DNA of 25,329 nt from an uncultured Akkermansia sp. (GCA_947585525.1 CANPXA010000005.1:1-25329); one strand, 5' to 3'; shown: positions 15,799-25,212, numbered from the stretch's first letter. Translations and numbers: made by a program. Notes: generated by a model not told the origin, from the sequence alone.

Positions 15799-18474
15799 CT
15801 ATGTGAGTTTTTGTGCCATCATAACTTTTGTTATGTTCGTCTTCTCTTCCCGTAATATTGAGAGAAGTTCCTCTATTCCCTCTGAGTATTCTGTAGCTTC
15901 TATCTCTAAACCATTCTGGTATCCCATCCATTCTGAGATATCTTGCTCCAACGCATTAATACTTTCATTGCATTGTCTAAGAGATTCTTTACTCTCTTCC
16001 GAAGAGAAAGTTGAATAAAACTCATCTCCCTGTTCCCTTATTTTATCTTTGATAAAGCGAGAAATTGACGCAATCTCTTTTGTTATGTAACTCGAAGACT
16101 CTTCGTCTATCCCTAAACCCTTTATGTTCCGAGTCCCGAGGAAACAAAGCCACGGGGTATAAAATGATTTGCTCTCCGTTTTATTGCCCAACTTACATGC
16201 TACCCCCTGCCCAATTGCTTCTACGTAATCCATATTTACTACTTCATTTTCTTTGTAATCATTATATCGAGGCACTGCTGTTACGGGAATAGTGTCTTTA
16301 TCTTTTATTGCTTGATACAAATGTTCCCCGTATATAAAACATATTCCCCTTATAAATTTCCTATAGGTCAATATAGTTTCATCAGATTCCGGGTTTGAAG
16401 GCAATTCTTTCCCTATTTCTTCCAATTTCTGACAAGAAGAGTTCAACACATCGGCTTGGTCCTTCAGTGACATAAGATTATATACTAATTTGAATATTAG
16501 CTCCAGTTTTATGAACTTTTTAATGTCGCCCGAATAATATGGAGTATTTAATTCATCTGATTTAATGTATCTCTCAATGAGCTTAGAAAATTCATGACCT
16601 AAGAAGATATTTTGTATTTTAGGAGATATATCGCATTGTGTCTTTAATGAATTTTCGATATACTCCATATAAACACCATCATCCTTTTGTTCTAGTTTTC
16701 TCAGTAGATATTCTAAATAAGATCGAACAATTCTACCCAAAAAAGACGGTTCATACTTTTCATTTATATCCCTATAATAATTTTGAATTTGTTCCGAAAG
16801 AGCAAGCGTTCTATCTATATTCTTTTTCAATATGATGTCAGCCTCAATTTCACCCAAGGAGGTGTTTCTCTTATAGACACCTTCCATAGCATTTATAAAA
16901 AGAATACGGCTCCATTCGCAGGGACTACATGGAGAATCATAAATTATACGCAAGAACGATGAAAAAGCTCGGCTCATTAGTATTTTCTCACTGGTAAGTG
17001 GGTACTGCTTTGTCCATTCCTGCCTTACAGACTGCTCCCCCTTATCTGCGGTGCTGAAAGGACTTTCAAATATATTGGTCGGTATTTTCTCCGTCTCCCT
17101 TCCGTACCCACGAGCCAGTTCTTGTAAGGCATGAGGTGCTATGATCCTCAAAGCTTCCACGACATAAATATAAAGAACTTGTTTAGAGGGCAGGTCAAAG
17201 GCCATGCTACAATTCTCGAAATTAATTTCGTCTCCGAGATTTGAAAAATATTGACTCTCAATACATGTCAATTTATCAATAACCCTGTCCATTTGCCGGG
17301 GATTATCAAATTGTATGTGGTAACGCCTAAAAAAAGACTCAGTTAATCTGCAGCCATTTCGCTTCGTCTCATACAAATACCTTAAGTAGTTATCAACCGC
17401 ATCATTTCCCAATTCGGGAATTTCAAATTTTAAGTCGAACAATTTGTTTAAATGTCCGTAGGTATATTCGGGGTTAACCTTATTGCGCCGCATGAGTTCG
17501 CAAAGTTCATCCTCCGCTAAAGCACATATTACAATGAGATGAGGAAATTTCTTTAATCTCTCCAATAGAGGAAGCATTGCCTGAACAATTTCAAATTTTG
17601 TCCTTTCTAAATCATCAAAAACCAGAACCACTCTACTTTCTTCAAGTTGCTTCTCTATGGCATCTAGGTTAAACTCCTCAAACTCAGGTTCAACGATCTC
17701 GCAAATTTGTTTTGCTACCTTATTTGCACTTGCTATGTTACATATCATTCGCCAGAATTTAGACTGAGCAATAGGCGGCTTCCCAATAATACGAGTGTGC
17801 AGCGCATAGATAACTCTGTTCCACGCATCATCTAATGATACTGCTTGCCATAACTCAACTGTATCGCATACTTTAAATGCTTGATTGTACCCTTCATCCT
17901 TTATTTCTTTGCTAAGGAGGTCACATAACATCTCTATCATATACGTTTTCCCTACTCCCCATGAGCCCACTATTCCGATGGTAATGCCTTCTTTTCTTGT
18001 CTCTGCAATTTCTCTAATGCGACGATGCATCCTATTGAGAAATTTATCCCTATAAAGCCAATCCTTTTTCTTCATGGACCCCTTTTGGATTTTTTTCTCC
18101 TCTAAACACCCCTTAAATCTCTCTATGGGCTCCCAGAATAATATGGCAATACAACATAAAAAAAGGAACAAGATTAGTCCGTCCATCCAATCACAGTCAT
18201 TAGAGTAGATGTCAAAACCCAGACTAATAGAAATACATATAGCTATCAAGATGCTTCTCTCATAAGATCCGACCAGCTTACTTTGCTTACCATCATAATA
18301 CTCACATAAATAAATAAGCAGAAAATATACAATCGAAATACCGAAGACAACCAAACCTAATTGCTCATTTGCTGCTCCGTAACGATGATAACAAACGTGG
18401 AGAGTACCAACAAGCAAAACAGGGTATAACAATCTCCAAATTTCACTCTGGATCATGTGACGGATGGTTTTCAT
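15799..18474 (-). CDS. Membrane KAP-type P-loop NTPase
   Basis: An 891-residue STAND-like P-loop NTPase of the KAP group. Numbered from a TTG at 18501, it has about four N-terminal membrane segments (about 21-39, 48-67, 83-97, 107-124), Walker A GSWGVGKT (179-186) and Walker B VVLVFDDLER (291-300). A long helical C-terminal region of about 550 residues has no domain I recognise. I chose ATG 18474, because the nine codons upstream of it overlap a HAD-gene remnant. KAP proteins include phage-exclusion factors such as PifA, so a defence role is possible but not shown. The gene is AT-rich against the GC-rich left side, a sign of transfer. Positions 15522-15798 downstream hold nothing recognisable. 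Confidence 0.8.
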   Translation of the reverse strand: MKTIRHMIQSEIWRLLYPVLLVGTLHVCYHRYGAANEQLGLVVFGISIVYFLLIYLCEYYDGKQSKLVGSYERSILIAICISISLGFDIYSNDCDWMDGLILFLFLCCIAILFWEPIERFKGCLEEKKIQKGSMKKKDWLYRDKFLNRMHRRIREIAETRKEGITIGIVGSWGVGKTYMIEMLCDLLSKEIKDEGYNQAFKVCDTVELWQAVSLDDAWNRVIYALHTRIIGKPPIAQSKFWRMICNIASANKVAKQICEIVEPEFEEFNLDAIEKQLEESRVVLVFDDLERTKFEIVQAMLPLLERLKKFPHLIVICALAEDELCELMRRNKVNPEYTYGHLNKLFDLKFEIPELGNDAVDNYLRYLYETKRNGCRLTESFFRRYHIQFDNPRQMDRVIDKLTCIESQYFSNLGDEINFENCSMAFDLPSKQVLYIYVVEALRIIAPHALQELARGYGRETEKIPTNIFESPFSTADKGEQSVRQEWTKQYPLTSEKILMSRAFSSFLRIIYDSPCSPCEWSRILFINAMEGVYKRNTSLGEIEADIILKKNIDRTLALSEQIQNYYRDINEKYEPSFLGRIVRSYLEYLLRKLEQKDDGVYMEYIENSLKTQCDISPKIQNIFLGHEFSKLIERYIKSDELNTPYYSGDIKKFIKLELIFKLVYNLMSLKDQADVLNSSCQKLEEIGKELPSNPESDETILTYRKFIRGICFIYGEHLYQAIKDKDTIPVTAVPRYNDYKENEVVNMDYVEAIGQGVACKLGNKTESKSFYTPWLCFLGTRNIKGLGIDEESSSYITKEIASISRFIKDKIREQGDEFYSTFSSEESKESLRQCNESINALEQDISEWMGYQNGLEIEATEYSEGIEELLSILREEKTNITKVMMAQKLT

Positions 18475-18485
18475 AAAGTTTGATA

Positions 18486-18644
18486 TTAACTGGGATTCCA
18501 ATTGAGACGTTTTTCCAATACCGTAAGAATCTCCTCCGGCGAGTTGGCATGGTCAGGAATGTTACGGAAGCCAAAGCCATAGTTGACAGCAAGGAAGCGG
18601 ACTCCCATGTCTTTGGCTGGCTTATTTATATAGTTATGCGGCAT
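18486..18644 (-). pseudogene. Remnant of a HAD-family phosphatase (C-terminal end)
   Basis: A 52-codon frame starting at ATG 18644 contains KDMGVRFLAVNYGFG and SPEEILTVLEKRL. This resembles the last 40 residues of phosphoglycolate-phosphatase-like HAD hydrolases: a strand ending in VNYGFG, then a helix beginning with SPEEIL. The whole catalytic part, including the DxDGT motif, is absent. It lies directly upstream of, and overlaps, the possible TTG start of the KAP gene, and follows the ATP-grasp gene. It probably marks a deletion or insertion junction. The family call is by eye from a short match. Confidence 0.55.
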
Positions 18645-18707
18645 AATAGGAAAATGTTTTTTCTGGTTCCATCGTGGAGATTTCGGGTAGAAACTCCGGT
18701 TTAAAAT

Positions 18708-19832
18708 TCACTGTGGGGTATCTCCCCGATATGGAGGCGGATTATACGCTGCAGGGTAGTCTACAAGAAACTCAGGCTCACAAAGTCCCAGATTGAGGTA
18801 CTCTCCGAGCTTGTAGTCCCATTCGTCTGGCGTAAAATTCAGTAATCCAGCATCTGTATGTGGTGTAAATTCTCCAAAATAGACTCGCCCGTTAACCTCA
18901 TAAAAATCTACACGCATATGAGGAAAGGGTGCTGATAATTTCCTCGCAAGCGTCAGCATTTCATCGTACCTCTCCGGTAGTCCTTCGTCCACAAAATTTG
19001 GATATGTGAGCTTTACTGGGAGCAAATTGCCGTCCATATCATAAAAATTGCGCTTGTGTCCGGTAGACCGATCTTTGTCGACCCAAAATAATTTGGGTTC
19101 TCCATGAAAACACAAAAACTTATAATCTTTTAATCCATCGCCATCCCGCTCCTCTTCCATGTACTTCTCCGCGAATACCACTGGTCTGCGGCGTGCCTCA
19201 ATTGCAGCGAAGTAAAATCCATCTTTCCAATCCTGCATCCAATCTAGCATATCCCATAGCACGACATCACGATTGATTCTGCTTTTATCTTTCACAATGT
19301 GAATGCCCCACCTTCCTCCTGCCCAATTGTTGTTTTTGAGGACAAATTGAGGCGGAAGAGATTCGAAATCAATATCCCACACATTATTCCAGACCCCCAA
19401 AAGAGGTATGATATAATCTTGTCCAATTTTTTCAGATATGTAATCTTTTACCCTGTACTTGTCCGTAATCACATCCATGAGAGGGTGCATGTAGTGCAGC
19501 TTGAGCCAAAGTAGCTTTTCTCCCAATCTCCTTGGATTTTTCAAATTCGGAAAGCGAGACAATCCGTTCCAGTAGTGTTGTGCTACATACCACTCGTATT
19601 CCTTCCTCCCAAATTTTTCTTGATTCCCCCAGAAAAAAACATTTCCGCTCCTGGACTCTCTCGCCATAATTCTTACATTACTCAATACACTCTCCAAACG
19701 ATCTACTTTTTTCGACAATTCCTGTACCTTTTGGTATATGATCTGTTCAGATGTTAGTCTTGGGGGGGGGGGGCTAACATTCCTGTTTACATTTTGTGGT
19801 TGGTTATTCATACTTTGTGGTTGGTTGTTCAT
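18708..19832 (-). CDS. TupA-like ATP-grasp protein of surface polysaccharide synthesis
   Basis: Resembles the TupA-like ATP-grasp group found in capsule, teichuronopeptide and exopolysaccharide loci, which probably ligates an amino acid or similar group to a sugar chain. After a low-complexity start and a short coiled coil (about 28-55), the conserved run includes DKYRVKDYISEKIG, LPPQFVLKNNNWAGG, DYKFLCFHGEPKLFWVD, MRVDFYEVNGRVYFGEFT and LGEYLNL (about 124-353). The N terminus is a duplicated seven-residue unit with two start codons, and codons 20-24 lie in a 12-C tract, so expression may be phase-variable. It is the last intact gene of the leftward polysaccharide cluster, after a 130-base gap. 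Confidence 0.8.
   Translation of the reverse strand: MNNQPQSMNNQPQNVNRNVSPPPPRLTSEQIIYQKVQELSKKVDRLESVLSNVRIMARESRSGNVFFWGNQEKFGRKEYEWYVAQHYWNGLSRFPNLKNPRRLGEKLLWLKLHYMHPLMDVITDKYRVKDYISEKIGQDYIIPLLGVWNNVWDIDFESLPPQFVLKNNNWAGGRWGIHIVKDKSRINRDVVLWDMLDWMQDWKDGFYFAAIEARRRPVVFAEKYMEEERDGDGLKDYKFLCFHGEPKLFWVDKDRSTGHKRNFYDMDGNLLPVKLTYPNFVDEGLPERYDEMLTLARKLSAPFPHMRVDFYEVNGRVYFGEFTPHTDAGLLNFTPDEWDYKLGEYLNLGLCEPEFLVDYPAAYNPPPYRGDTPQ
19762..19773. repeat. 12-base G/C homopolymer in the ATP-grasp gene
   Basis: Twelve G on the plus strand, 12 C in the coding strand, about 60 bases after the start and coding SPPPP. Slippage of one base would shift the frame and switch the gene off. The tract as shown keeps the frame open. 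Tract length may vary in the population or be a sequencing artefact. Confidence 0.85.
19791..19832 (-). repeat. 21-bp tandem duplication carrying two start codons
   Basis: Two adjacent 21-base units (19812-19832 and 19791-19811) each begin with ATG and encode MNNQPQ plus S or N. They differ at about two bases. Both ATGs are in the ATP-grasp frame. Confidence 0.85.
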
Positions 19833-19968
19833 ACCTCGTTAGAGTAAGTTATTTTTGATAAAAATGTCTAGTGTAACACTTGGAGAAAAACGTATAGGGA
19901 TGGGTTTGAATTCTTCCATTATGTTGCGTTATTTTTTGAGTCCGAGTTTCGGTTGATGTATTTATTCC

Positions 19969-22236
19969 TTAGTCATTGTCAGCATAGAATTCAAACTGTT
20001 TGAGCAACTGTTCTTTTAAAGCTTTTGGTGGCAATTTATCACAGCCGTATTCTCGGATGTTTTGCATATCGATACCCGGCAAGTGACGCACCGAGTAAAG
20101 TTGCATCACCATCTCAGCTCCGTATGCGCGAAGATGAGGATTTCTCATTGGGGTGTAGATGATATCCATGTGTCGCACCTCTCTCGCAAGCACGATCGAG
20201 ACCCCGCTCCCCAGCGTGATAACTCCGGCAGCATAGCGACTCACTTCCACCAGCACTTCTACAGGCACGACTGCGTTACTCTCCATAGTCCAGTTGATAT
20301 ATGTCTTGTAGCCTCTCTTGGTTAATTCCTCCTCCAGCTCGTGCCAGAACTTCTCCGGGAGCAGTTGCGTGGATACCGCCTCCGGAAGCAGCACGACATA
20401 CTTTCCTTCCTCCAATCCCTCTCTCTGCATCAGCACCTTCGCCTGTTCCCTGACCTCTTCCTGTGCCTGTAGTCGCGGTATGCTTCTCTCCGCTTTTGCT
20501 CCCACACTCTCGCATATGTAGCTGTAGAAATTGACATGTGGGTCTTTTCTCCGCAATTCAACCATGTGTTCCGCTATGCGTGGGGTGGAGCAGAAAAAGC
20601 GGTGTCCCTCAGCCTCAATCATGATCTCCCGATACTCCTTTCCCTGCTCGCAAAAGATATCGTGAATCTCTCCCTGGTCCAACGGGATGAGACGCACCTC
20701 GATCCCCTTCGGCAACATCATCCTGCACAATTCCTCATACCTCTTCTCTCGCGCTACCACGAGCGGTCTCTTCGACCCGTATCCCCGCACTCTCTCCTCC
20801 ATGCAGACGAGCTCCACATACGTCTCCCCCATGTTGTGCCTCAGCAGGTACACGTCGTCATACTCCTCCCCCACCTTCTGCGCCAGCTCCTGCAGCCACC
20901 TCCTCTCATAATCGTATCTCTTCAGGGTAATTCCCAGTACCCTTTTCCTCCTCCGATTTCGAGAATATACCTGCAACCCGCACACGCACACTTTCTTGCT
21001 TTTCCCCAGCCGCCTCTCGTGCCATAAACCTCCAAGCAGAGTTTCTCGGACCGCTCCGCTCGGGACTTCTACCTTTCTCCAGTACACCGTTATCCCAAGC
21101 ACCTTCACTTCTTTTTCTCCTCTCCACGGCGGCGGATTCTCCACGTTGTTCTCCGGGATGCTTCTCGAGTCTTTAGCAATTTCCTGGAAGAGATGGCGCC
21201 AAAAAAGGTGATGTTTCCCTTTCTCCTTAAAAGAGAATAGAGACTTCAATCCCTCTATATAGTAAGCCCTATGTAGTTTATTGATGATGGGTTGTAATTT
21301 GTTTGTTAAGTCTTCACCCTCCCATATAAATTGATCCATTTTCCAGTTATAAATCTGGATTTCATGGATTTCTGTCGGAAACTTGTAAGGTTTGGTTAGA
21401 CTGCCCATCTCTCTGCGCAACACTGCAGGATAGATAGCGTATAATCGCGAACCTAAATTAGTGAAAACATCGCACAAACCTGACCGCAGCGCAAACACGT
21501 ACGCGCATCTCTGACCAAACGCCACTACGTCTTTAAATGACAAATCTAAATCAAAAAGGCAGATTCCTCCTCTAATCCTTACTTTACGAGAATTAACAAA
21601 CACTGTATACCCGTGTGAGCGAACTACGTCCGCCATGATATCCCACATCTCCGCAGGCAATTCAACAACCGATGTAGCTTCAGGAGCAAAGAGAACAGCC
21701 TTTTCTAAGGGAGAAATCATTTCTATGGTATTCTTTACTTCCCCAGAGAGAGGAATATTGTGGGGAGCTACTTTAAGGTCAAGATTGTTCATAGGTACGC
21801 CCATGGCATACCCCCAAAATTTCGACCAATAATGATCCCACTGATAGAATCCATACCTGTCTGTATCCGCAATAAAGGGCTCGTCGATTTCAGGCACCGA
21901 TAACAACGCATCCTTAACGAGCATATCCCATGGATGAGTCTTGTGAAATGCGGGTGGGAGGTATGGAGAATCCGAGAGTATGACCTCATCCATGAACTGT
22001 TTAAAATCAAAAACACTGTAATTCTTTTCTCCAAACAGTTCAAAAAGAAAAGCATATTCCGGATTTATTATGAAATGTAGAGGCTTTTTCCAGTGTTTTT
22101 CAAATTCTTCACGGAAGGAAATAATGTAATAACTATCTCCCAGATGTTTGTGAACAAAAATATTATAGCAACCCTCTTTACAGTGTTTTTTTAGTTCGCG
22201 ACGGAATGCCCGTATTTTTTTTACCCCAATCACCAT
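19969..22236 (-). CDS. Tandem GT-B-like glycosyltransferase (two-domain)
   Basis: A 755-residue protein with two related halves resembling the GT-B fold of heptosyltransferase/GT9-like enzymes. The first half (about 20-330) has VLFAPEATSVVELPAEMW (181-198) and ALRSGLCDVFTNLGSRLYAIYP (249-270). The second (about 440-750) has VVLLPEAVSTQLLPEKFW (614-631) and ITLGSGVSIVLA (673-684). A linker (about 375-440) holds repeated VLGITVYWRK, VCGLQVYSR and VLGITLKRY units. It probably acts in surface polysaccharide assembly; donor and acceptor are unknown. I chose ATG 22236 over TTG 22242. Base composition changes sharply inside the gene, being AT-rich left of codon 350 and GC-rich beyond. It lies 16 bases after the FrhB-WcaK gene, in one operon. 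Confidence 0.75.
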   Translation of the reverse strand: MVIGVKKIRAFRRELKKHCKEGCYNIFVHKHLGDSYYIISFREEFEKHWKKPLHFIINPEYAFLFELFGEKNYSVFDFKQFMDEVILSDSPYLPPAFHKTHPWDMLVKDALLSVPEIDEPFIADTDRYGFYQWDHYWSKFWGYAMGVPMNNLDLKVAPHNIPLSGEVKNTIEMISPLEKAVLFAPEATSVVELPAEMWDIMADVVRSHGYTVFVNSRKVRIRGGICLFDLDLSFKDVVAFGQRCAYVFALRSGLCDVFTNLGSRLYAIYPAVLRREMGSLTKPYKFPTEIHEIQIYNWKMDQFIWEGEDLTNKLQPIINKLHRAYYIEGLKSLFSFKEKGKHHLFWRHLFQEIAKDSRSIPENNVENPPPWRGEKEVKVLGITVYWRKVEVPSGAVRETLLGGLWHERRLGKSKKVCVCGLQVYSRNRRRKRVLGITLKRYDYERRWLQELAQKVGEEYDDVYLLRHNMGETYVELVCMEERVRGYGSKRPLVVAREKRYEELCRMMLPKGIEVRLIPLDQGEIHDIFCEQGKEYREIMIEAEGHRFFCSTPRIAEHMVELRRKDPHVNFYSYICESVGAKAERSIPRLQAQEEVREQAKVLMQREGLEEGKYVVLLPEAVSTQLLPEKFWHELEEELTKRGYKTYINWTMESNAVVPVEVLVEVSRYAAGVITLGSGVSIVLAREVRHMDIIYTPMRNPHLRAYGAEMVMQLYSVRHLPGIDMQNIREYGCDKLPPKALKEQLLKQFEFYADND

Positions 22237-22252
22237 TTTCAATAACTGCTGT

Positions 22253-24517
22253 TTATTGTGAGTCTAGCCTTTTCCTAAGTTCAGTGACAGCTTGTTCCAG
22301 TTTAGCACACCTCACACGGAGTGAGCCACCTACCTCGTCCATAAGATTCACAATTGAATCAATTATTTGTTGCTCTTCCGTGAGATGGTTGACTTTATTT
22401 CCAGATAATGCCTCGAAGAGCCACTTTTCGGATTTTTCCCTCATAGTAACGATACGATCATTGAAATACGATGAATCCGGGGATTCAAATAAGCTTCGAT
22501 CCTTCAATATGTGCCGCCAGTCGGAAAATATCTTTTGATTCTTATCGCATAAGGCAGTCAAGCAGGAATACCTTGTATCCCAAGCTGGATCTAAGATAAA
22601 GCCCCCAAAGGGACGATTGAACATAAGCGAAAAGCAAATTCCGTGAAAAGAATTAGTGAGGACGAATTTGGCATGCTGAATATACCACAACCAATTCTCC
22701 ATCGGAATATTCCACGATGTTAAATCAATTACTCTTTGTGCTCCTGTCCCTTTCATGGCATAAGCAATCAGCTCTGGGTGGTTACATCTCTCTCGATTTG
22801 TATAGTAATGAACGATATACGGCTCTTCAATTTTATCGCTTGACTGATTTGCTATATCGACGTACTTTTGTCTATCTATGCAAAACACGGGATCAAGGAC
22901 AAGTTCACTTTCCAAATTAAACAAATCCTTCAAGAGATCCCGTGCTTCCTCTTCTCGCACCGAAATATGATCAAATCGTCGCAGCCAATACTTAACAAGA
23001 TTTTTTTGAGTTGTATGTGCACGAAATACTCGATCTGCTATACTTGCTGCATAAGATATAAGTTTATTCCGAGCGGAATCAACCCAGCCCATATAGTACA
23101 AGTATTCATGTATTCGACATCTCGCAAAATTAAAAATTTGATCGCTTCCACAAATGAAATTTCCGATTTCATCGTTTAGCCATTTGAGTTCCTCTACATT
23201 ATGAATTAATCTTGTCTTATTTATGTATTTTTCGGAAAAAGCTTTTGCATAGCCTCTCTCATAATTTTTTCTTTCAAATGGTGTTATATAATTAACCGTT
23301 AATGGAGCATATCCCAAATTACGCACCATTTCATTGAGAGCGTAATTTGTCAAAATAGCTCCTCGGTTATTGAGGAACCACCAGTTTAATATACCAACTT
23401 TTACTTCCCTTGGTGACTCTACACTATTTTCATTAAAAGATCTGTTATCCATATTTTTATAAAAGTTAATGCAACCGTTTGTTCTATATTCTTTACGAGG
23501 AAGAACTTGAACCTGCCAGCCCATTGTATGGAGAGGCATCTCAGTGAGGGTCTTGAAATTTTTTCTGACAAGTTCAAACAACTCCCGAGCCTTCTCGTTG
23601 TTTAACAAGACTCCACTTGTACCCCATCTATCATCCAGCCCTCTCTTAAATTCATTGATGCGCCAAAAATCCCCTATTGTAAAATCTCCAGGGCGAGGGA
23701 ACCGCTTAAACTTACAGTTTACACAATGCTCTCCTTTGAAAATACCACTTAGGTATGGTTTTATGTATCGATTTTCCTCTATGACACCGCGGGAGGTAAC
23801 AATGGTATTATGCCAAGCTCCCCAGCCTCGTGTAGTTTTATCCCGGAATTTAATAGAAATAATATCTGCATCGTTATAATTTTGAGCTAAGTATTGAGCA
23901 AATATTTTGGGGCTTGGTGTATATGCACAAATGATATCTACGGTGTAGAGGTTTTCATAGTCCTTGCGCAAGAAATTGTACAGACCGGCGACTTGACAGG
24001 ATACACCGGAGAATAATACGATCCTCCCCTCTTCCAGATGCGATTTGATTTGCTTGAAAATATCCTCCGAAACAAAGCTCTGCACATATTTGGAACCTCG
24101 CAACCTCTCCAGCCCTGCTTCATCCTCCACGAGGATGTGATGGACGCGCCAATTCTCATCAAAGGCAGCGCCGCACACAACGCCTCCTCGGCGCAGAATC
24201 TCCTCCGCTAGGATGGTAAACGCACCGCCGGATGAACTCTTGAGACGTATATCATCAGGCGCCATTGCAGCGTAGCACGCGGGTTCCTCTTGATTTTTGT
24301 CCCAGTATTCATACTGAGGGCACGTCTTCGTGCACAAACCGCAGTTGATGCAAATCTGAGGATCGACGTAGGGCTTGTAAAAGCCCTCCTGTTCATACGG
24401 TTCCATCTTAATCGCCCCAACGGGACATACATTGGCGCATGCAGCACAACCGGTGCAATCCTCCGTCATGCGAATTTGAGCGGCAACGCTTTTATCGGGT
24501 GTTTGTTTCATGATCAT
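22253..24517 (-). CDS. FrhB-like iron-sulfur protein fused to a WcaK-like pyruvyl transferase
   Basis: Two activities in one 754-residue chain. Part one (about 15-350) has two [4Fe-4S] ferredoxin motifs (Cys21/24/27/31 and 56/59/62/66). It then matches coenzyme F420 hydrogenase beta-subunit-like proteins, with SSSGGAF (94-100), FSGVSCQVAGLYNFL (169-183) and HCVNCKFKRFPRPGDFTIGDFW (264-285). Part two (about 372-700) is a polysaccharide pyruvyl transferase, with VGILNWWFLNNRGAILTNYAL (split at about 374-394), FICGSDQIFN (454-463) and NSFHGICFSLMFNRPFGGF. A C-terminal coiled coil follows. These families are often separate neighbours in exopolysaccharide loci. The start may instead be ATG 24511. 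The second part is AT-richer than the first. Confidence 0.85.
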   Translation of the reverse strand: MIMKQTPDKSVAAQIRMTEDCTGCAACANVCPVGAIKMEPYEQEGFYKPYVDPQICINCGLCTKTCPQYEYWDKNQEEPACYAAMAPDDIRLKSSSGGAFTILAEEILRRGGVVCGAAFDENWRVHHILVEDEAGLERLRGSKYVQSFVSEDIFKQIKSHLEEGRIVLFSGVSCQVAGLYNFLRKDYENLYTVDIICAYTPSPKIFAQYLAQNYNDADIISIKFRDKTTRGWGAWHNTIVTSRGVIEENRYIKPYLSGIFKGEHCVNCKFKRFPRPGDFTIGDFWRINEFKRGLDDRWGTSGVLLNNEKARELFELVRKNFKTLTEMPLHTMGWQVQVLPRKEYRTNGCINFYKNMDNRSFNENSVESPREVKVGILNWWFLNNRGAILTNYALNEMVRNLGYAPLTVNYITPFERKNYERGYAKAFSEKYINKTRLIHNVEELKWLNDEIGNFICGSDQIFNFARCRIHEYLYYMGWVDSARNKLISYAASIADRVFRAHTTQKNLVKYWLRRFDHISVREEEARDLLKDLFNLESELVLDPVFCIDRQKYVDIANQSSDKIEEPYIVHYYTNRERCNHPELIAYAMKGTGAQRVIDLTSWNIPMENWLWYIQHAKFVLTNSFHGICFSLMFNRPFGGFILDPAWDTRYSCLTALCDKNQKIFSDWRHILKDRSLFESPDSSYFNDRIVTMREKSEKWLFEALSGNKVNHLTEEQQIIDSIVNLMDEVGGSLRVRCAKLEQAVTELRKRLDSQ

Positions 24518-24534
24518 GGGGTGTCGATTTCTTT

Positions 24535-25212
24535 TTATGCAAGTCTGGGTTCAAGCAGGTTAGTTATGGATTTTTCTTTCAAACAGCGGCATATTGTTTC
24601 TCTGTTCTTGTCTTGATGGAAGAAGCCACTCGCCATACCGCACACGAAATACTTGACGCCCTCTACTTGCCATTTGGCGATAAAGTCTGCGGTGACAGCT
24701 CCATCGCATGTAATGCCGTAGAAACGTTGAGGAAAGCGGAGCGATTGAGCTATCTTAGATTCCACGTGCGGAATAGCGGGCTGTCCGCAGCAACCGGGGG
24801 TGACGCGGAGAATAAGCAACTGATCCACGTGGGGAAGGAAAGGTACTATCCCATTGAACGGCGTACTAGGAGCAACAGCTAACCCAGCTCGATATCCACG
24901 TTTTCGTATGTCTTTCAAGCAGGCAAAAACGTCTTCTGCTTCGGCATGCACGTAGATGGTCTCGGGCTGGCTCGCGTAAACTTCCTCAAGGTAATCTCCC
25001 GGTCTCCTGACCATCAGGTGCACTTCAAGGGGCAAGGAAGTGTATGCCCTGACACGAGCTACATGATTCTCCGGGGAACGCGCAGTCACAAAGTCCCCAT
25101 CCATGACATCCACGTGGAAGCCATCAACTCCGCCCACCTCGAAGGAACGAATTTCCTCGAGGAGATGAGAGGAGTCCATACACATCACACTGGGATAAAG
25201 CTTGATATCCAT
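24535..25212 (-). CDS. Ribulose-phosphate 3-epimerase family protein
   Basis: A 225-residue TIM-barrel sugar-phosphate epimerase of the Rpe/AlsE family. The four expected metal ligands can be placed: His33 and Asp35 in GFHVDVMDGDF, His65 in LEVHLMV, and Asp170 in ITCDGAV, where Asp35 and Asp170 are the expected acid-base pair. The phosphate loop is changed to VTPGCCGQPAIP (137-148), and the usual VDGGI is CDGAV. Its place in a polysaccharide operon suggests that it makes a sugar precursor rather than serving the pentose phosphate pathway, but the substrate is not known. The next gene starts 17 bases after its stop. Its ATG lies 9 bases after the acyltransferase stop. Confidence 0.82.
   Translation of the reverse strand: MDIKLYPSVMCMDSSHLLEEIRSFEVGGVDGFHVDVMDGDFVTARSPENHVARVRAYTSLPLEVHLMVRRPGDYLEEVYASQPETIYVHAEAEDVFACLKDIRKRGYRAGLAVAPSTPFNGIVPFLPHVDQLLILRVTPGCCGQPAIPHVESKIAQSLRFPQRFYGITCDGAVTADFIAKWQVEGVKYFVCGMASGFFHQDKNRETICRCLKEKSITNLLEPRLA

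Noticed and set aside
18475..18501. TTG start for the KAP gene
   Set aside because: These nine codons overlap the HAD remnant, and an ATG at 18474 gives the complete membrane domain.
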